The notes beneath the pieces are model-generated. The model saw only the letters and a list, made by a program, of their open reading frames with translations, was not told the origin of the DNA and did not search any database. Positions 37,331 to 46,724 of a DNA stretch of 64,000 nucleotides are shown here, in pieces (the first letter of the stretch is position 1; every line of letters starts with the position of its first letter). Where the stretch lies: contig NZ_LT700189.1 of the NCBI RefSeq assembly GCF_900155425.1, positions 737,787-801,786 of the forward strand. Direction: 5' to 3'. Made by a program: the position numbers and the translations under genes. Source of the stretch: Parabacteroides massiliensis (lineage in GTDB: Bacteria > Bacteroidota > Bacteroidia > Bacteroidales > Tannerellaceae).

Positions 37331-38680
37331 TTAATTCATTTCCTTGTATAATAGATCCAAACCTTGACGAACGATCTTCTGAATTTCGAGTTTGGACGTA
37401 TCGACGAATTCGCAAAGGGCAAAATCCTCGGGCGCTACTTCATAAATACCCAGGTTTTCCATCTTATCGATATCGAATGCGATAATAGCCTTCAACAGAT
37501 ATTCCGGCATGATGTCCATCGGGAACACTTTATCGTATTCGTTGGACATGATCATGGCACGTTTACCTCCCTTGATACGGGCGTCTATTACATATTCCTT
37601 GTTCTTGCCCATCAACCAGGCAGGGAATGAATGGCTCACACTGAATTTTCCGAAGCCGGGGGTTGCCCAACCTAAGAAGTCGTGCGTCTCGTCTCCTTCC
37701 GGGATAACCGTTATCTGATTGTCATAGGCTCCCAGGTAATCGTCTTTCATGACTTTCGTACCGCTCAACACGTTGCCGCTGATGATACGGATGTCTTCGT
37801 TGCCGTTCATGATCTTTCCGTCAACCAGGCTACTGATCGTACAACCGGCGATTGTCTTGATGTATCCTCTCTCGGTCGTTTCGGAACCGGTTATCACAAC
37901 CAGACGGCCGAAATCGGCAACGCCCTTATTGAACAAACGGCCGATTATGATCACGTCGGCAGGATTCACCGTCCAAACCACTTCTCCCTTGTTGATGGGC
38001 TTGATGTGATTAATCTGTACTCCCACATTGGCTGCCGGATGCGGACCTTCCACTTCTACCGTTTCAACGCCTTTCACACTAACGGAAGAACCCTTGCGGA
38101 TGCCGACATATACCTTGCCGTCGGTCAGTTTGGCAAGAGCATCCAACCCGGCCTGAAAATCAGCTTCCTGTCCTTTCACGATGAAATCGAAGTTCGGAGC
38201 TAACGGTGCGGAATAGAATGCAGAAACAAAAATGTCACGCGGTTCGTCAGCCGGCGAAGCGACGATGTCATACGGACGTTGTTTGATAAACGGCCACATA
38301 CCGGCTTGCAGTATTGCCTCCTTTACCTCTTCTCTCTTCAGGGAAGCTACATTTTTCTTACCGAAATCTTCGTACTCGACTTGCGCTTCCGGCTTAACGA
38401 CCACGCTAAGCACTTTACGCTTCTCTCCTCGATTTACGGCAGTTACTTCGCCACTGACGGGCGAAACAAACTTGATCTCCGGGCGGTTCTTATCGATCAT
38501 CAATACAGAACCGGCTTTGACTTTTTCTCCTACTTTGGCAACAACTTTGGGTACAATACCGTTATAATGATCGGGAACGATAGCATAACTATCGCTTTTC
38601 CCTCCGTTTAACAGTACGTCCGAAGCTTTACCCTTCAGATTAATGTCTAAACCCTTTTTAATCTTAATCACATTTGCCAT
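37331..38680 (-). CDS. nqrA: Na+-translocating NADH:quinone reductase, subunit A
   Basis: A 449-residue cytoplasmic subunit, first gene of nqrABCDEF. The start is ATG 38680 (ANVIKIKKGLDINLKG); an in-frame extension upstream lacks homology. KVGEKVKAGSVLMIDKNRPEIKFVSPVSGEV is the barrel-sandwich (biotinyl-like) N-domain typical of NqrA and RnfC. GGKRAMIMSNEYDKVFPMDIMPEYLLKAI lies near the C-terminus. A TACTTTTG -7 box is on the minus strand (38723-38716). The divergent type IX plug-like gene starts 126 bp away. Confidence 0.96.
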   Translation of the reverse strand: MANVIKIKKGLDINLKGKASDVLLNGGKSDSYAIVPDHYNGIVPKVVAKVGEKVKAGSVLMIDKNRPEIKFVSPVSGEVTAVNRGEKRKVLSVVVKPEAQVEYEDFGKKNVASLKREEVKEAILQAGMWPFIKQRPYDIVASPADEPRDIFVSAFYSAPLAPNFDFIVKGQEADFQAGLDALAKLTDGKVYVGIRKGSSVSVKGVETVEVEGPHPAANVGVQINHIKPINKGEVVWTVNPADVIIIGRLFNKGVADFGRLVVITGSETTERGYIKTIAGCTISSLVDGKIMNGNEDIRIISGNVLSGTKVMKDDYLGAYDNQITVIPEGDETHDFLGWATPGFGKFSVSHSFPAWLMGKNKEYVIDARIKGGKRAMIMSNEYDKVFPMDIMPEYLLKAIIAFDIDKMENLGIYEVAPEDFALCEFVDTSKLEIQKIVRQGLDLLYKEMN

Positions 38681-38806
38681 GATACAACTAAAATTGTTTA
38701 TATGTAATTTTCCCGCAAAAGTAAGCAATTTTTTATGCTTTAAAGCAGAGAAAGGGAAATAATTAAAGAAATAATTCCATAATTTTGCATCAAGAAAGAT
38801 AGAAAT

Positions 38807-40081
38807 ATGAAAAAGAGAGTGTACAGTTTACTATTTATGATGCTTTTTGCCCTTTCCATCGGGGCAGATGCACAGGTGAAGTACTTCACCAATGTCAATA
38901 GCAAGCAGATAAAAACGCTTCAGGTGAAAGTCGCCGGAGAGTTGATATCCGAGCCCTACATAACCCTGGGAGGAGAAGAACGGATCGAAATCAATTTCGA
39001 CGGTTTGGGCAGCGGATACACACGGTATGCTTATAATGTGGTGTACTGCAATGCCGACTGGACACAATCGCAACTGAGCCCGATCGAATACATGAACGGC
39101 TTCCAAGGAACGACGATCGACGATTTCGCCAATTCCATCGGGACCACGACCCAATATTCGAACTACCGGTTGTTGCTCCCGAACGACGACATCCAGTTCA
39201 AAGTCTCCGGCAACTACGCCATCCAGGTCTACAATGAAGACACGCCGGACCAGATCATTCTCACGGCCTGCTTCTCCGTGGCAGAACCGGTCGTCAACAT
39301 TTCGGCCTCGGTGAGCGGAAACACGGACATCGACACCAACCAGAGCCACCAGCAGGTCAGCTTCAACATCAACAACAAGAATTTCCCGATCACTTATCCG
39401 CAGACGGACCTGAAGATATTCGTTTATCAGGATAACCGGCGCGATAACGCCGTGACAGACCTGCAACCGATGAGCATCCTGGAGAACCAAATCTCCTATA
39501 CGTATAACCGCAACCTGATTTTCCCGGCCGGAAACGAGTACCGCCGCATGGAATTCCTAAGCAACAAATACAACGGCATGCACGTCGAAAACATCTCCTT
39601 CCACAATCCCTACTATAATGTGGAACTCATGACCGATTACAAACGGGATAAAGGCACCTACCAATACGACCAGGACCAGGACGGCCGCTTCTTCATCCGT
39701 TGCAGCGACTGTAACGATCCGGATACGGAAGCGGATTATTATATCGTGCATTTCACGCTTGCATGCGATCCGCTGCCCGACGGGAGCGTCTATCTGAACG
39801 GCGAGCTATTTAATAATGTATTGGACGAAAAGAGCAAGATGGGCTATAACTTCGAGACAAAGCAATACGAAAAAGCGGTACTCCTCAAACAGGGAAGTTA
39901 CAATTACCAGTATTTGTTTGTCCCGACCGGCTCCACTGTCGGCCAGACAGGCCCGATAGAAGGCAATTTCTACCAGACGCAAAACGAATACAGCATCTAT
40001 GTCTATTACCGTCCGATGGGCGCCCGCTACGACCGGCTGATCGGCGTCACGACCGTAAGAAACGAGATGCAGGTATTCTAA
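38807..40081 (+). CDS. DUF5103 / type IX secretion plug-like protein
   Basis: A 424-residue exported protein: signal peptide to IGADAQ, then beta-rich domains with YITLGGEERIEINFDGL, YNVVYCNADWTQSQLSP and FSVAEP. The C-terminus, from about residue 320, has VYLNGELFNN and MGYNFETKQYEKAVLLKQGSY, an Ig-like domain that resembles glycogen-binding folds. It matches the family whose structural member plugs the SprA translocon of the type IX secretion system. Other T9SS genes are absent here. A TAATTTTG -7 box is at 38780-38787. Confidence 0.85.
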   Translation: MKKRVYSLLFMMLFALSIGADAQVKYFTNVNSKQIKTLQVKVAGELISEPYITLGGEERIEINFDGLGSGYTRYAYNVVYCNADWTQSQLSPIEYMNGFQGTTIDDFANSIGTTTQYSNYRLLLPNDDIQFKVSGNYAIQVYNEDTPDQIILTACFSVAEPVVNISASVSGNTDIDTNQSHQQVSFNINNKNFPITYPQTDLKIFVYQDNRRDNAVTDLQPMSILENQISYTYNRNLIFPAGNEYRRMEFLSNKYNGMHVENISFHNPYYNVELMTDYKRDKGTYQYDQDQDGRFFIRCSDCNDPDTEADYYIVHFTLACDPLPDGSVYLNGELFNNVLDEKSKMGYNFETKQYEKAVLLKQGSYNYQYLFVPTGSTVGQTGPIEGNFYQTQNEYSIYVYYRPMGARYDRLIGVTTVRNEMQVF

Positions 40082-40086
40082 GTCGC

Positions 40087-41388
40087 TCACTTCACCCGCT
40101 TTCCTATCACATAGGTAGCCAGGATATTCCGGTCATCCCCGATGGTTTGCAGGCCGAACAGTTTGTTCTCCAACGTCCACTTTCCATTGCGCTTCAGATA
40201 ATCCATGCGTACTTGCTGGGAGGGCGTGGCGGCATAGTCCACGACGATGAAGTCCGCCTTCCGGGCTTTCCCGAAACAGCCGATTTCATCGTCCAGATGA
40301 AGTGCTTTAGCGGCTCCCAACGTACATTTATATAACGACTCGAACACAGACATCGGATATCCGTTAAGTTGCTGCACCTTATACGACTCTCCCATCGTGC
40401 GCAGCAAAGAGAAAGAGGTCCCGGCTCCGACATCCGTCGCCAATACCGTTTGCATGCCGATGCGGTTGGCTTGCTGCATATCGAACAGGCCGCTGCCCAA
40501 AAAGAGATTGGATGTAGGACAATGCGCTACGACGGAACCGGATTCGGCCAGCCGTCGGCATTCGGAATCAGACAGATGAATACAATGCCCGAAGACGGAG
40601 CGGTCCGTAACCAATCCTGCCCGCTCGTATACTTCCAGGTAATCCCGGCAATCGGGAAACAAGGAAAGCGTGTTGTCGATCTCGTCTTTATTTTCGGAAA
40701 GATGTGTCTGGATATAAGTGTCCGGATATTGCTCGTGCAAACGTCCGGCAGCAATCAGTTGTCCCGCCGAACAGGATATGGCGAAACGAGGCGTGATGAC
40801 ATAGCGGTTCCGTCCTTTGCCATGCCAGGTTTCAATCAAGGAGCGGCTTTCGGATTCTCCCTGCTCCGCCGTATCGGTCAACCCCGCCGGAGCATTCCGG
40901 TCCATCAGCACTTTTCCCGCCAGCATGCACATATCATATTCCGACGCGACGGAGAAGAGGGCGGTGACGGATGCCGGATGTACCGTCGCGTAAGCCATGC
41001 AGGCCGTCGTTCCGTTCCGGAACAACTCCTGTATAAAGAAACGGGCCATCCTGTCCGCATGCTCCGAAGAAGCAAACGCCTGTTCCGCAGGAAAGGTATA
41101 GTCATCCAGCCAATCCAGCAACTGCTTCCCATACATGCCGGTTATCTCGGTTTGCGGGTAATGGATATGGGAGTCGATAAATCCGGGCATCAGGAGTTTA
41201 CCGGAATAATCAACCAGTCCATAATCGCCATAACGCCCTTTAATCTCCTCAAAAGGCCCGCAATCGACTATCTCCCCTTTCCGTACGGCCAGTGCCCCAT
41301 CGGGGAAATAGCGATAAGCGTCTTTTCTGTTTGACGGAGAATCGATAAAATCAAAAACTTCTCCTCTGTATAATGTCAGTTCACTCAT
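40087..41388 (-). CDS. guaD: Guanine deaminase
   Basis: A 433-residue amidohydrolase that turns guanine into xanthine. Zinc ligands and catalytic residues are in MPGFIDSHIHYPQTE (HxH), QTHLSENKDEID, FGHCIHLSD and VLATDVGAGTSFS; the CPTSNLFLGSG block is also typical of guanine deaminases. It is cytosolic. It ends 5 bp from the end of the plug-like gene and overlaps the CDF transporter gene by 8 bp, so those two minus-strand genes are co-transcribed. Confidence 0.93.
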   Translation of the reverse strand: MSELTLYRGEVFDFIDSPSNRKDAYRYFPDGALAVRKGEIVDCGPFEEIKGRYGDYGLVDYSGKLLMPGFIDSHIHYPQTEITGMYGKQLLDWLDDYTFPAEQAFASSEHADRMARFFIQELFRNGTTACMAYATVHPASVTALFSVASEYDMCMLAGKVLMDRNAPAGLTDTAEQGESESRSLIETWHGKGRNRYVITPRFAISCSAGQLIAAGRLHEQYPDTYIQTHLSENKDEIDNTLSLFPDCRDYLEVYERAGLVTDRSVFGHCIHLSDSECRRLAESGSVVAHCPTSNLFLGSGLFDMQQANRIGMQTVLATDVGAGTSFSLLRTMGESYKVQQLNGYPMSVFESLYKCTLGAAKALHLDDEIGCFGKARKADFIVVDYAATPSQQVRMDYLKRNGKWTLENKLFGLQTIGDDRNILATYVIGKRVK

Positions 41389-42292
41389 CTTTCTTTTCTT
41401 TTATTGGTTCGACATGTAAGACGATATGGGTTGACGGGCCGTATTTCAAACGCAACTTCTTTTCTATCTCCTTCGTCAACTCATGCGCACGGCCTACGGT
41501 TGTTTGCCCGTCGACCCGGATATGTACTTCTATTGCGAAATCATTACCGATCCTGCGCGTACATAAATTATGGGGGTTCCTGACCTCCGGCGTCTCATTT
41601 ATGATAGAGAGAATCTCTTCTTCGATCTCGCCCGGCAACGATTTTTCCAGCAAATCATTAATTGCAGGTATGACCAGTTGAAAGGCCACCTTCACGATCA
41701 ATATGCTGACGATCACGGCAGCTATCGGGTCCAGCACACGCCAGTTGTCGCCCAAGAGGATGGCGCCTCCGATACCTAACGCCGTCCCGATAGAAGAAAA
41801 AGCATCCGAACGATGATGCCACGCATTCGCGATAACGGCCTGGCTGTTCTCCCGCTTTCCGACATGTAGCGTCAGTCGAAACAGGGCTTCCTTTATCAGA
41901 ATAGAGACAATGGCGGCAATAAACGCAATCTTACCGGGGCTTTCCAACTGTTCGCCTCTAAAATAGAACCCGAAAATCTTATTCGTCCCTTCCCAAAAGA
42001 GGCCGGCTCCCACACACACCAAGACGATCCCGATGACCGTGGTAGCCAGGGTCTCGTATTTTCCGTGCCCGTAGTCATGGCTTTTGTCTTTCGGTTTGGA
42101 CGATATGTCGATGAAGAGCAAAACGATTACATCCGTCACGAAATCGGACAACGAATGGACAGCATCTGCTATCATGGCGCTACTGTGCCCTAACACACCT
42201 GCTATGAATTTGAAAACCAATAGCAGAAAATTGGCGAGCGATCCGGTCAAGGTCACAGCCATGATTTTTCTTTTTCTATTATGCTCTTTCAT
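41381..42292 (-). CDS. Cation diffusion facilitator family transporter
   Basis: A 303-residue CDF antiporter with six membrane helices. The two metal motifs are SSAMIADAVHSLSDFVTDVI (HxxxD) and NAWHHRSDAFSSIGTALG (HxxxD). A cytoplasmic C-terminal ferredoxin-like domain follows (VRNPHNLCTRRIGNDFAIEVHIRVDGQ). It exports zinc, iron or manganese in exchange for protons; the metal is not fixed by the sequence. It is translated just after a 7-codon mini-ORF made by a 20-bp duplication of its own start. Confidence 0.92.
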   Translation of the reverse strand: MKEHNRKRKIMAVTLTGSLANFLLLVFKFIAGVLGHSSAMIADAVHSLSDFVTDVIVLLFIDISSKPKDKSHDYGHGKYETLATTVIGIVLVCVGAGLFWEGTNKIFGFYFRGEQLESPGKIAFIAAIVSILIKEALFRLTLHVGKRENSQAVIANAWHHRSDAFSSIGTALGIGGAILLGDNWRVLDPIAAVIVSILIVKVAFQLVIPAINDLLEKSLPGEIEEEILSIINETPEVRNPHNLCTRRIGNDFAIEVHIRVDGQTTVGRAHELTKEIEKKLRLKYGPSTHIVLHVEPIKEKKDE

Positions 42293-42312
42293 TTTCTATT
42301 ATGCTCTTTCAT
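42273..42312 (-). repeat. 20-bp tandem duplication over a start codon
   Basis: The unit ATGAAAGAGCATAATAGAAA is read twice in a row on the minus strand (42312-42293 and 42292-42273). The second copy starts the CDF gene. The first gives a mini-ORF of seven codons plus TGA, whose stop overlaps the real start as ATGA (42292-42289). Confidence 0.85.
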
Positions 42313-42478
42313 TATTCTCTTTAATGGGCAACAAATTTATAAAAAAACAAATCCTTTTTCCCCTCTTCTAACGGCAAGCCGCCGTGCGATTAAATATTAT
42401 TAATATCGCCCATAAGACTGTAAACAATAAAAATCTTACCTTTGCCGTCTACATCCGAGAAGGAACAACGTTAAATAC

Positions 42479-45064
42479 ATGGTAAGATTTATCCGTTATA
42501 TAATATTAATAGCCCTGCTACAACCAGTAGCAGGAACTCCCCTATCATACGCCCAAAGTGTCACTTCGGCATCCGGTATTGTCAAAGATTCGATCACCGG
42601 CGAACCGCTTCCGTTCGTATCCGTCTATTTTGACGGGTCGACTATCGGAGCCATGACAGACGACAACGGAGCGTTCACCCTCCAGAACAACCAAGGCTAC
42701 ACCAAACTGGCTGCCGCCTCATTGGGCTACGATACTAAATTCATCGACCTCAAGCCCGGCAAGACGAACGACAATCTGGAATTGCTGTTAAAGCCGACAG
42801 CTTTCGAGATATCGGAAGTCGTGGTCAAACCCAAAAGAGAAAAATATACCCGCAAGGACAACCCGGCTGTAGAGCTTATCAAAAAAGTAATTGCCCACAA
42901 GAACGACAACCGGATCGAGGCAAAACCGGAATATCAAACGGAAGTGTACGAAAAACTCAGCCTGTCGCTGGATAATTTCAATCCGAACCTCGACAAGAAC
43001 AAGTTCTTGAAAAAGTTCAAGTTCATCAAAAACTACCTGGACACGTCCGAGTTTAACGGCAAACCGATCCTGACCGTTTCCGTGCGTGAAAACCTGTCGG
43101 ACTTCTACTACCGGAAAAATCCGAAGACGGAAAAGACGATCGTCAGAGCCAAACGCATGCAGGGGATCGACAAGTCTTTGGATGATGGTGGCGGCATAAC
43201 GTCCAACCTGGAAGAGATATTCAAGAGCATCAATATTTTCGACAACAACATTCCCATCCTACTGAACCGGTTCGTCAGCCCGTTGTCATCGACATTAGCG
43301 ACCACCTACTACCATTACTACATCATGGATACGCTCGATGTGGGAGGAGACAAATGTGTGGATCTGGCTTTCGTCCCGGCAAACAGCGAAAGCTACGGGT
43401 TTACGGGACGGCTTTACATAACGCTCGACGGCAATTATGCGGTCAAGAAAGTACTGTTGAACACCCCCGCCAACATCAACCTGAACTGGGTGGACAAGCT
43501 CCGTATCGAACAGGAGTTCAAGCAACTGCCGGATAGCACTTGGATACTCGACCAAGAAAACACCTTTGTCAATTTCTACGTGGTGAAGGGGACCCAACAA
43601 CTCTATGCGCACCAGCTCAGGAATTACGACAATTATCAGTTCAGCGTGCAAAATGCAGACTCCGTTTTCGGTCTCTTGGGGGCAATGCATGTCTTGCCGG
43701 AAGCGACGGAACAGCCGGATACGTTCTGGGTGCACAACCGCCCTATCCCGCTGAAAGAGAAGGAAGACGCACTAAAAGATTTATTGGGGCAATTGCGGAA
43801 AGTCCCCGCCTTCAATGCCATCATCAAAACCGCGGAAATCCTGATAACGGGCTATATACCGACAGCCAATGACAAGAAAGTGACCAAATTCGACTTCGGC
43901 CCGATGAATACGACCTTCAGCGCGAACCACCTGGAAGGGTTCCGCATGCGTGTGGGAGGAATGACGACCGCCAACCTTAATCCGTATTGGTTTGCAAGCG
44001 GCTATCTGGCTTACGGGACAAACGACCGCAAGTTCAAATACAACCTGAAACTAACGCACAGCTTTACCAAAAAAGAATATCACGAAGGAGAAAACCCGGT
44101 CAACAACCTGTCGTTCATCCAGGAATATGACGTGTACACTCCGGGGCAGGATTTCCTTTTCACAAGCAAGGATAATATTTTCGTCGCTTGGAAAGTAGGC
44201 GAACCGGTGACCAAGATGCAGTATATCCGTAAAAGCGTACTGCAATACGAGAAAGAATGGCTGAACGGCTTGACTTGGAAGTCTTGGATGATGAACCAGA
44301 ACAACGAGGCGGCAGGAACGCTTCAGTACATCAGACGAGACGAATCCGGAAATTTATTCAACATAAAAGACTTCACGACATCCGAAATCGGGACACAGTT
44401 GCGTTTCGCTCCGGGCGAACGCGCCTACAACGGACGTTCGGGTAAAGAATCCATATTCAACCTCTCCAAAGACGCTCCCGTATTCAAGCTCTCCCACCAA
44501 TTGGGCTTTAAAGGCGTGTTGGGCGGCGATTACAACTACAACCATACGGAGCTCAGCGCCGAGAAACGCATCTGGCTTTCTTCGTTCGGGCATATCGATG
44601 CGCAGGTTAAAGCGGGCAAAGTGTGGGACAAGGTTCCTTTCCCTCTGCTGATTCTGCCGAATACGAACCAATCCATCACCATCCAGCCGGAAGCGTTCCA
44701 CATGATGAACGCGTTGGAATTCGTGACCGACCAATACGTATCGTTCAATGCCACCTACTACATGAAAGGTTGGCTTCTGAACCGCATTCCGGGCATCAAG
44801 TGGCTGCGTCTGCGTGAAGTCCTTTCCTTTAATATGATCTATGGCGGACTGACGGATAAAAACAATCCGACCTTGACACCGGGGCTTTTCCTGCTGCCGG
44901 AAGGGACACAGCCGTTAGGCAACACTCCATACATGGAATGCAGCGTCGGTTTGGAAAACATATTCAAGATACTGCGCATCGATTATTACAGACGCCTGAC
45001 CTACCTGGACCATCCAGACATCAAGAAGGGAGGCATCCGTATTGCGTTGAGATTCACTTTCTAA
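42479..45064 (+). CDS. DUF5686 outer-membrane protein with carboxypeptidase-regulatory-like domain (second copy)
   Basis: An 861-residue paralogue of the protein at 1662-4217. The order is signal peptide to YAQS, Ig-like regulatory domain (GIVKDSITGEPLPFVSVYF, LGYDTKFIDL), EVVVKPKREKYTRKDNPAV, and a long barrel-like part ending in Phe. Positions such as KVWDKVPFPLLILPN and GLENIFK(I/F)LRLDY are shared by the two. Substrate and partners are unknown. It is followed 20 bp later by an NhaC-type antiporter gene, which may belong to the same transcript. Confidence 0.88.
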   Translation: MVRFIRYIILIALLQPVAGTPLSYAQSVTSASGIVKDSITGEPLPFVSVYFDGSTIGAMTDDNGAFTLQNNQGYTKLAAASLGYDTKFIDLKPGKTNDNLELLLKPTAFEISEVVVKPKREKYTRKDNPAVELIKKVIAHKNDNRIEAKPEYQTEVYEKLSLSLDNFNPNLDKNKFLKKFKFIKNYLDTSEFNGKPILTVSVRENLSDFYYRKNPKTEKTIVRAKRMQGIDKSLDDGGGITSNLEEIFKSINIFDNNIPILLNRFVSPLSSTLATTYYHYYIMDTLDVGGDKCVDLAFVPANSESYGFTGRLYITLDGNYAVKKVLLNTPANINLNWVDKLRIEQEFKQLPDSTWILDQENTFVNFYVVKGTQQLYAHQLRNYDNYQFSVQNADSVFGLLGAMHVLPEATEQPDTFWVHNRPIPLKEKEDALKDLLGQLRKVPAFNAIIKTAEILITGYIPTANDKKVTKFDFGPMNTTFSANHLEGFRMRVGGMTTANLNPYWFASGYLAYGTNDRKFKYNLKLTHSFTKKEYHEGENPVNNLSFIQEYDVYTPGQDFLFTSKDNIFVAWKVGEPVTKMQYIRKSVLQYEKEWLNGLTWKSWMMNQNNEAAGTLQYIRRDESGNLFNIKDFTTSEIGTQLRFAPGERAYNGRSGKESIFNLSKDAPVFKLSHQLGFKGVLGGDYNYNHTELSAEKRIWLSSFGHIDAQVKAGKVWDKVPFPLLILPNTNQSITIQPEAFHMMNALEFVTDQYVSFNATYYMKGWLLNRIPGIKWLRLREVLSFNMIYGGLTDKNNPTLTPGLFLLPEGTQPLGNTPYMECSVGLENIFKILRIDYYRRLTYLDHPDIKKGGIRIALRFTF

Positions 45065-45084
45065 CATGCGAGACTTAAAGAAGA

Positions 45085-46401
45085 ATGGTTGATCCGAATA
45101 GCTCACATTTACATCATGCCCCTAACCCCTGGGCGCTGACACCTCTGGTTGTTTTTCTATTATCCTACCTTGCCGTGTCTGTCATTGCTGGCGATTTCTA
45201 CAAGATGCCAATCACCGTCGCCTTTGTCATCGCCTCGGTAGTAGCCATCGCCATCTCCAAAGGAGGCAGACTCAGCAACCGGATCGAACAATTCTGCCGG
45301 GGAGCGGCCAACAGTAATATCATGCTGATGGTATTGATCTTCATCCTTGCCGGAGCTTTCGCCCAGACCGCCAAAGCGATGGGTGCGGTGGACGCGACCG
45401 TGAATTTGGCCATGTCCATCCTGCCGGGCAATCTGTTGGCAGCCGGAATTTTCCTTGCCGCCTGTTTCATTTCCATCTCCGTCGGGACATCAGTCGGGAC
45501 AATCGTCGCCCTGGCCCCTGTTGCCGTAGGGATCGCCGGGAAAACCGGAATGCCCGATGCCCTGATGTTGGGCGTTGTCGTGAGCGGAGCCATGTTCGGA
45601 GACAACCTGTCTTTCATCTCGGATACCACAATCGTCGCCACCCGTACGCAAGGTTGCAATATGAACGACAAGTTCAAGATGAACATTCGGATCGCCCTTC
45701 CGATCGCCCTGTTGACCGGCTTCATCTATGTGCTGATCGGAAACGGAGTCGGGAGCGGATATGAGACAGGACCGGTCGAATGGGGCAAAGTCCTGCCCTA
45801 TCTGGTTGTCCTCGTAACGGCCATTTGCGGCGTGAATGTCATGATGGTCCTGATAATCGGGATTGTCCTTTCCGGTATCGTCGGGCTGCTGACAGGCGGG
45901 TTCGATATCTGGGGATGGAATGCTTCGATGGGGTTAGGTATCACGAATATGGGCGAACTGATCATCGTGACTCTGCTGGCCGGCGGGATGCTGGAAATGA
46001 TCCGGTACAACGGAGGCATCGACTGGATCATCCTGAAACTCACTTCCCGCATCCGTTCCTCCAAAGGAGCCGAATTGAGCATCGCTTCGCTGATCAGCTT
46101 CGCCAACCTTTGTACCGCAAACAACACCATCGCCCTGATCATGGCAGGCCCGATAGCCAAAGATATCGCCGATCGCTTCAAGATAGATCCGCGCCGCAGC
46201 GCCAGCCTGTTAGACATTTTTTCCTGCTTCGTACAGGGCATCATACCATACGGCGCACAATTGCTGATGGCGGCCGGCCTGGGGCATGTCTCTCCCATCG
46301 AGATCATGCAATATCTGTATTATCCCTATCTGTTGGGAGCCGGGGCCTTACTGGCGATCGCCTTCAATTATCCTCGCAAATACAGCCTGAACAAAGGATA
46401 A
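45085..46401 (+). CDS. Na+/H+ antiporter, NhaC family
   Basis: A 438-residue transporter with about 11 to 12 membrane helices. FLAACFISISVGTSVGTIVALAPVAVGIA and VSGAMFGDNLSFISDTTIVATRTQGCNM are the NhaC-family core, including the charged Asp residues expected in ion binding. It would exchange sodium for protons, or a related substrate, at the inner membrane. It lies downstream of the DUF5686 gene. After its stop, about 320 bp hold a possible insertion-sequence remnant. Confidence 0.9.
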   Translation: MVDPNSSHLHHAPNPWALTPLVVFLLSYLAVSVIAGDFYKMPITVAFVIASVVAIAISKGGRLSNRIEQFCRGAANSNIMLMVLIFILAGAFAQTAKAMGAVDATVNLAMSILPGNLLAAGIFLAACFISISVGTSVGTIVALAPVAVGIAGKTGMPDALMLGVVVSGAMFGDNLSFISDTTIVATRTQGCNMNDKFKMNIRIALPIALLTGFIYVLIGNGVGSGYETGPVEWGKVLPYLVVLVTAICGVNVMMVLIIGIVLSGIVGLLTGGFDIWGWNASMGLGITNMGELIIVTLLAGGMLEMIRYNGGIDWIILKLTSRIRSSKGAELSIASLISFANLCTANNTIALIMAGPIAKDIADRFKIDPRRSASLLDIFSCFVQGIIPYGAQLLMAAGLGHVSPIEIMQYLYYPYLLGAGALLAIAFNYPRKYSLNKG

Positions 46402-46510
46402 GGCAACTTGCCGGACCAAAGTTCAAACACATCCTTGCCAAGCAAACCGGAATTTGCCCGACAGGCAGCTTCCGAAGGCACGAGACTTCACAAATTCAGA
46501 ATTATCAAAA

Positions 46511-46566
46511 TGACACTGCTACCCCACCAAAATCGAATTAGTACCCCATATATCAGAATTTACACT
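46511..46566. mobile_element. Possible IS21-type end (remnant)
   Basis: TGACACTG begins a region with two TACCCCA repeats, each before an A-rich ATC-ATT segment (46520-46530 and 46541-46560). Short, TG-starting ends with several TACCCC-like repeats are recalled from Bacteroidales IS21 elements. No transposase is nearby. This is a hint, not an identification; the rest of the 46402-46724 gap shows nothing further. Confidence 0.3.
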
Positions 46567-46724
46567 AAAGGGTAATATTTTTTAACAATCTTCGTGGTAG
46601 CCAAAACCTCCTTTTGCTATCAAAATGACCAAATGACCAAGAGAGAAAATAGTCCCTGTGTTTAATTATATAAATCTCAATTTATATCGTAAATTTGCAT
46701 TACGTTTTATCTATAACAAAAAAG

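Noticed and set aside
46402-46510. Degraded gene after the antiporter
   Set aside because: No frame gives a convincing protein similarity; only the possible insertion-sequence end nearby was kept.
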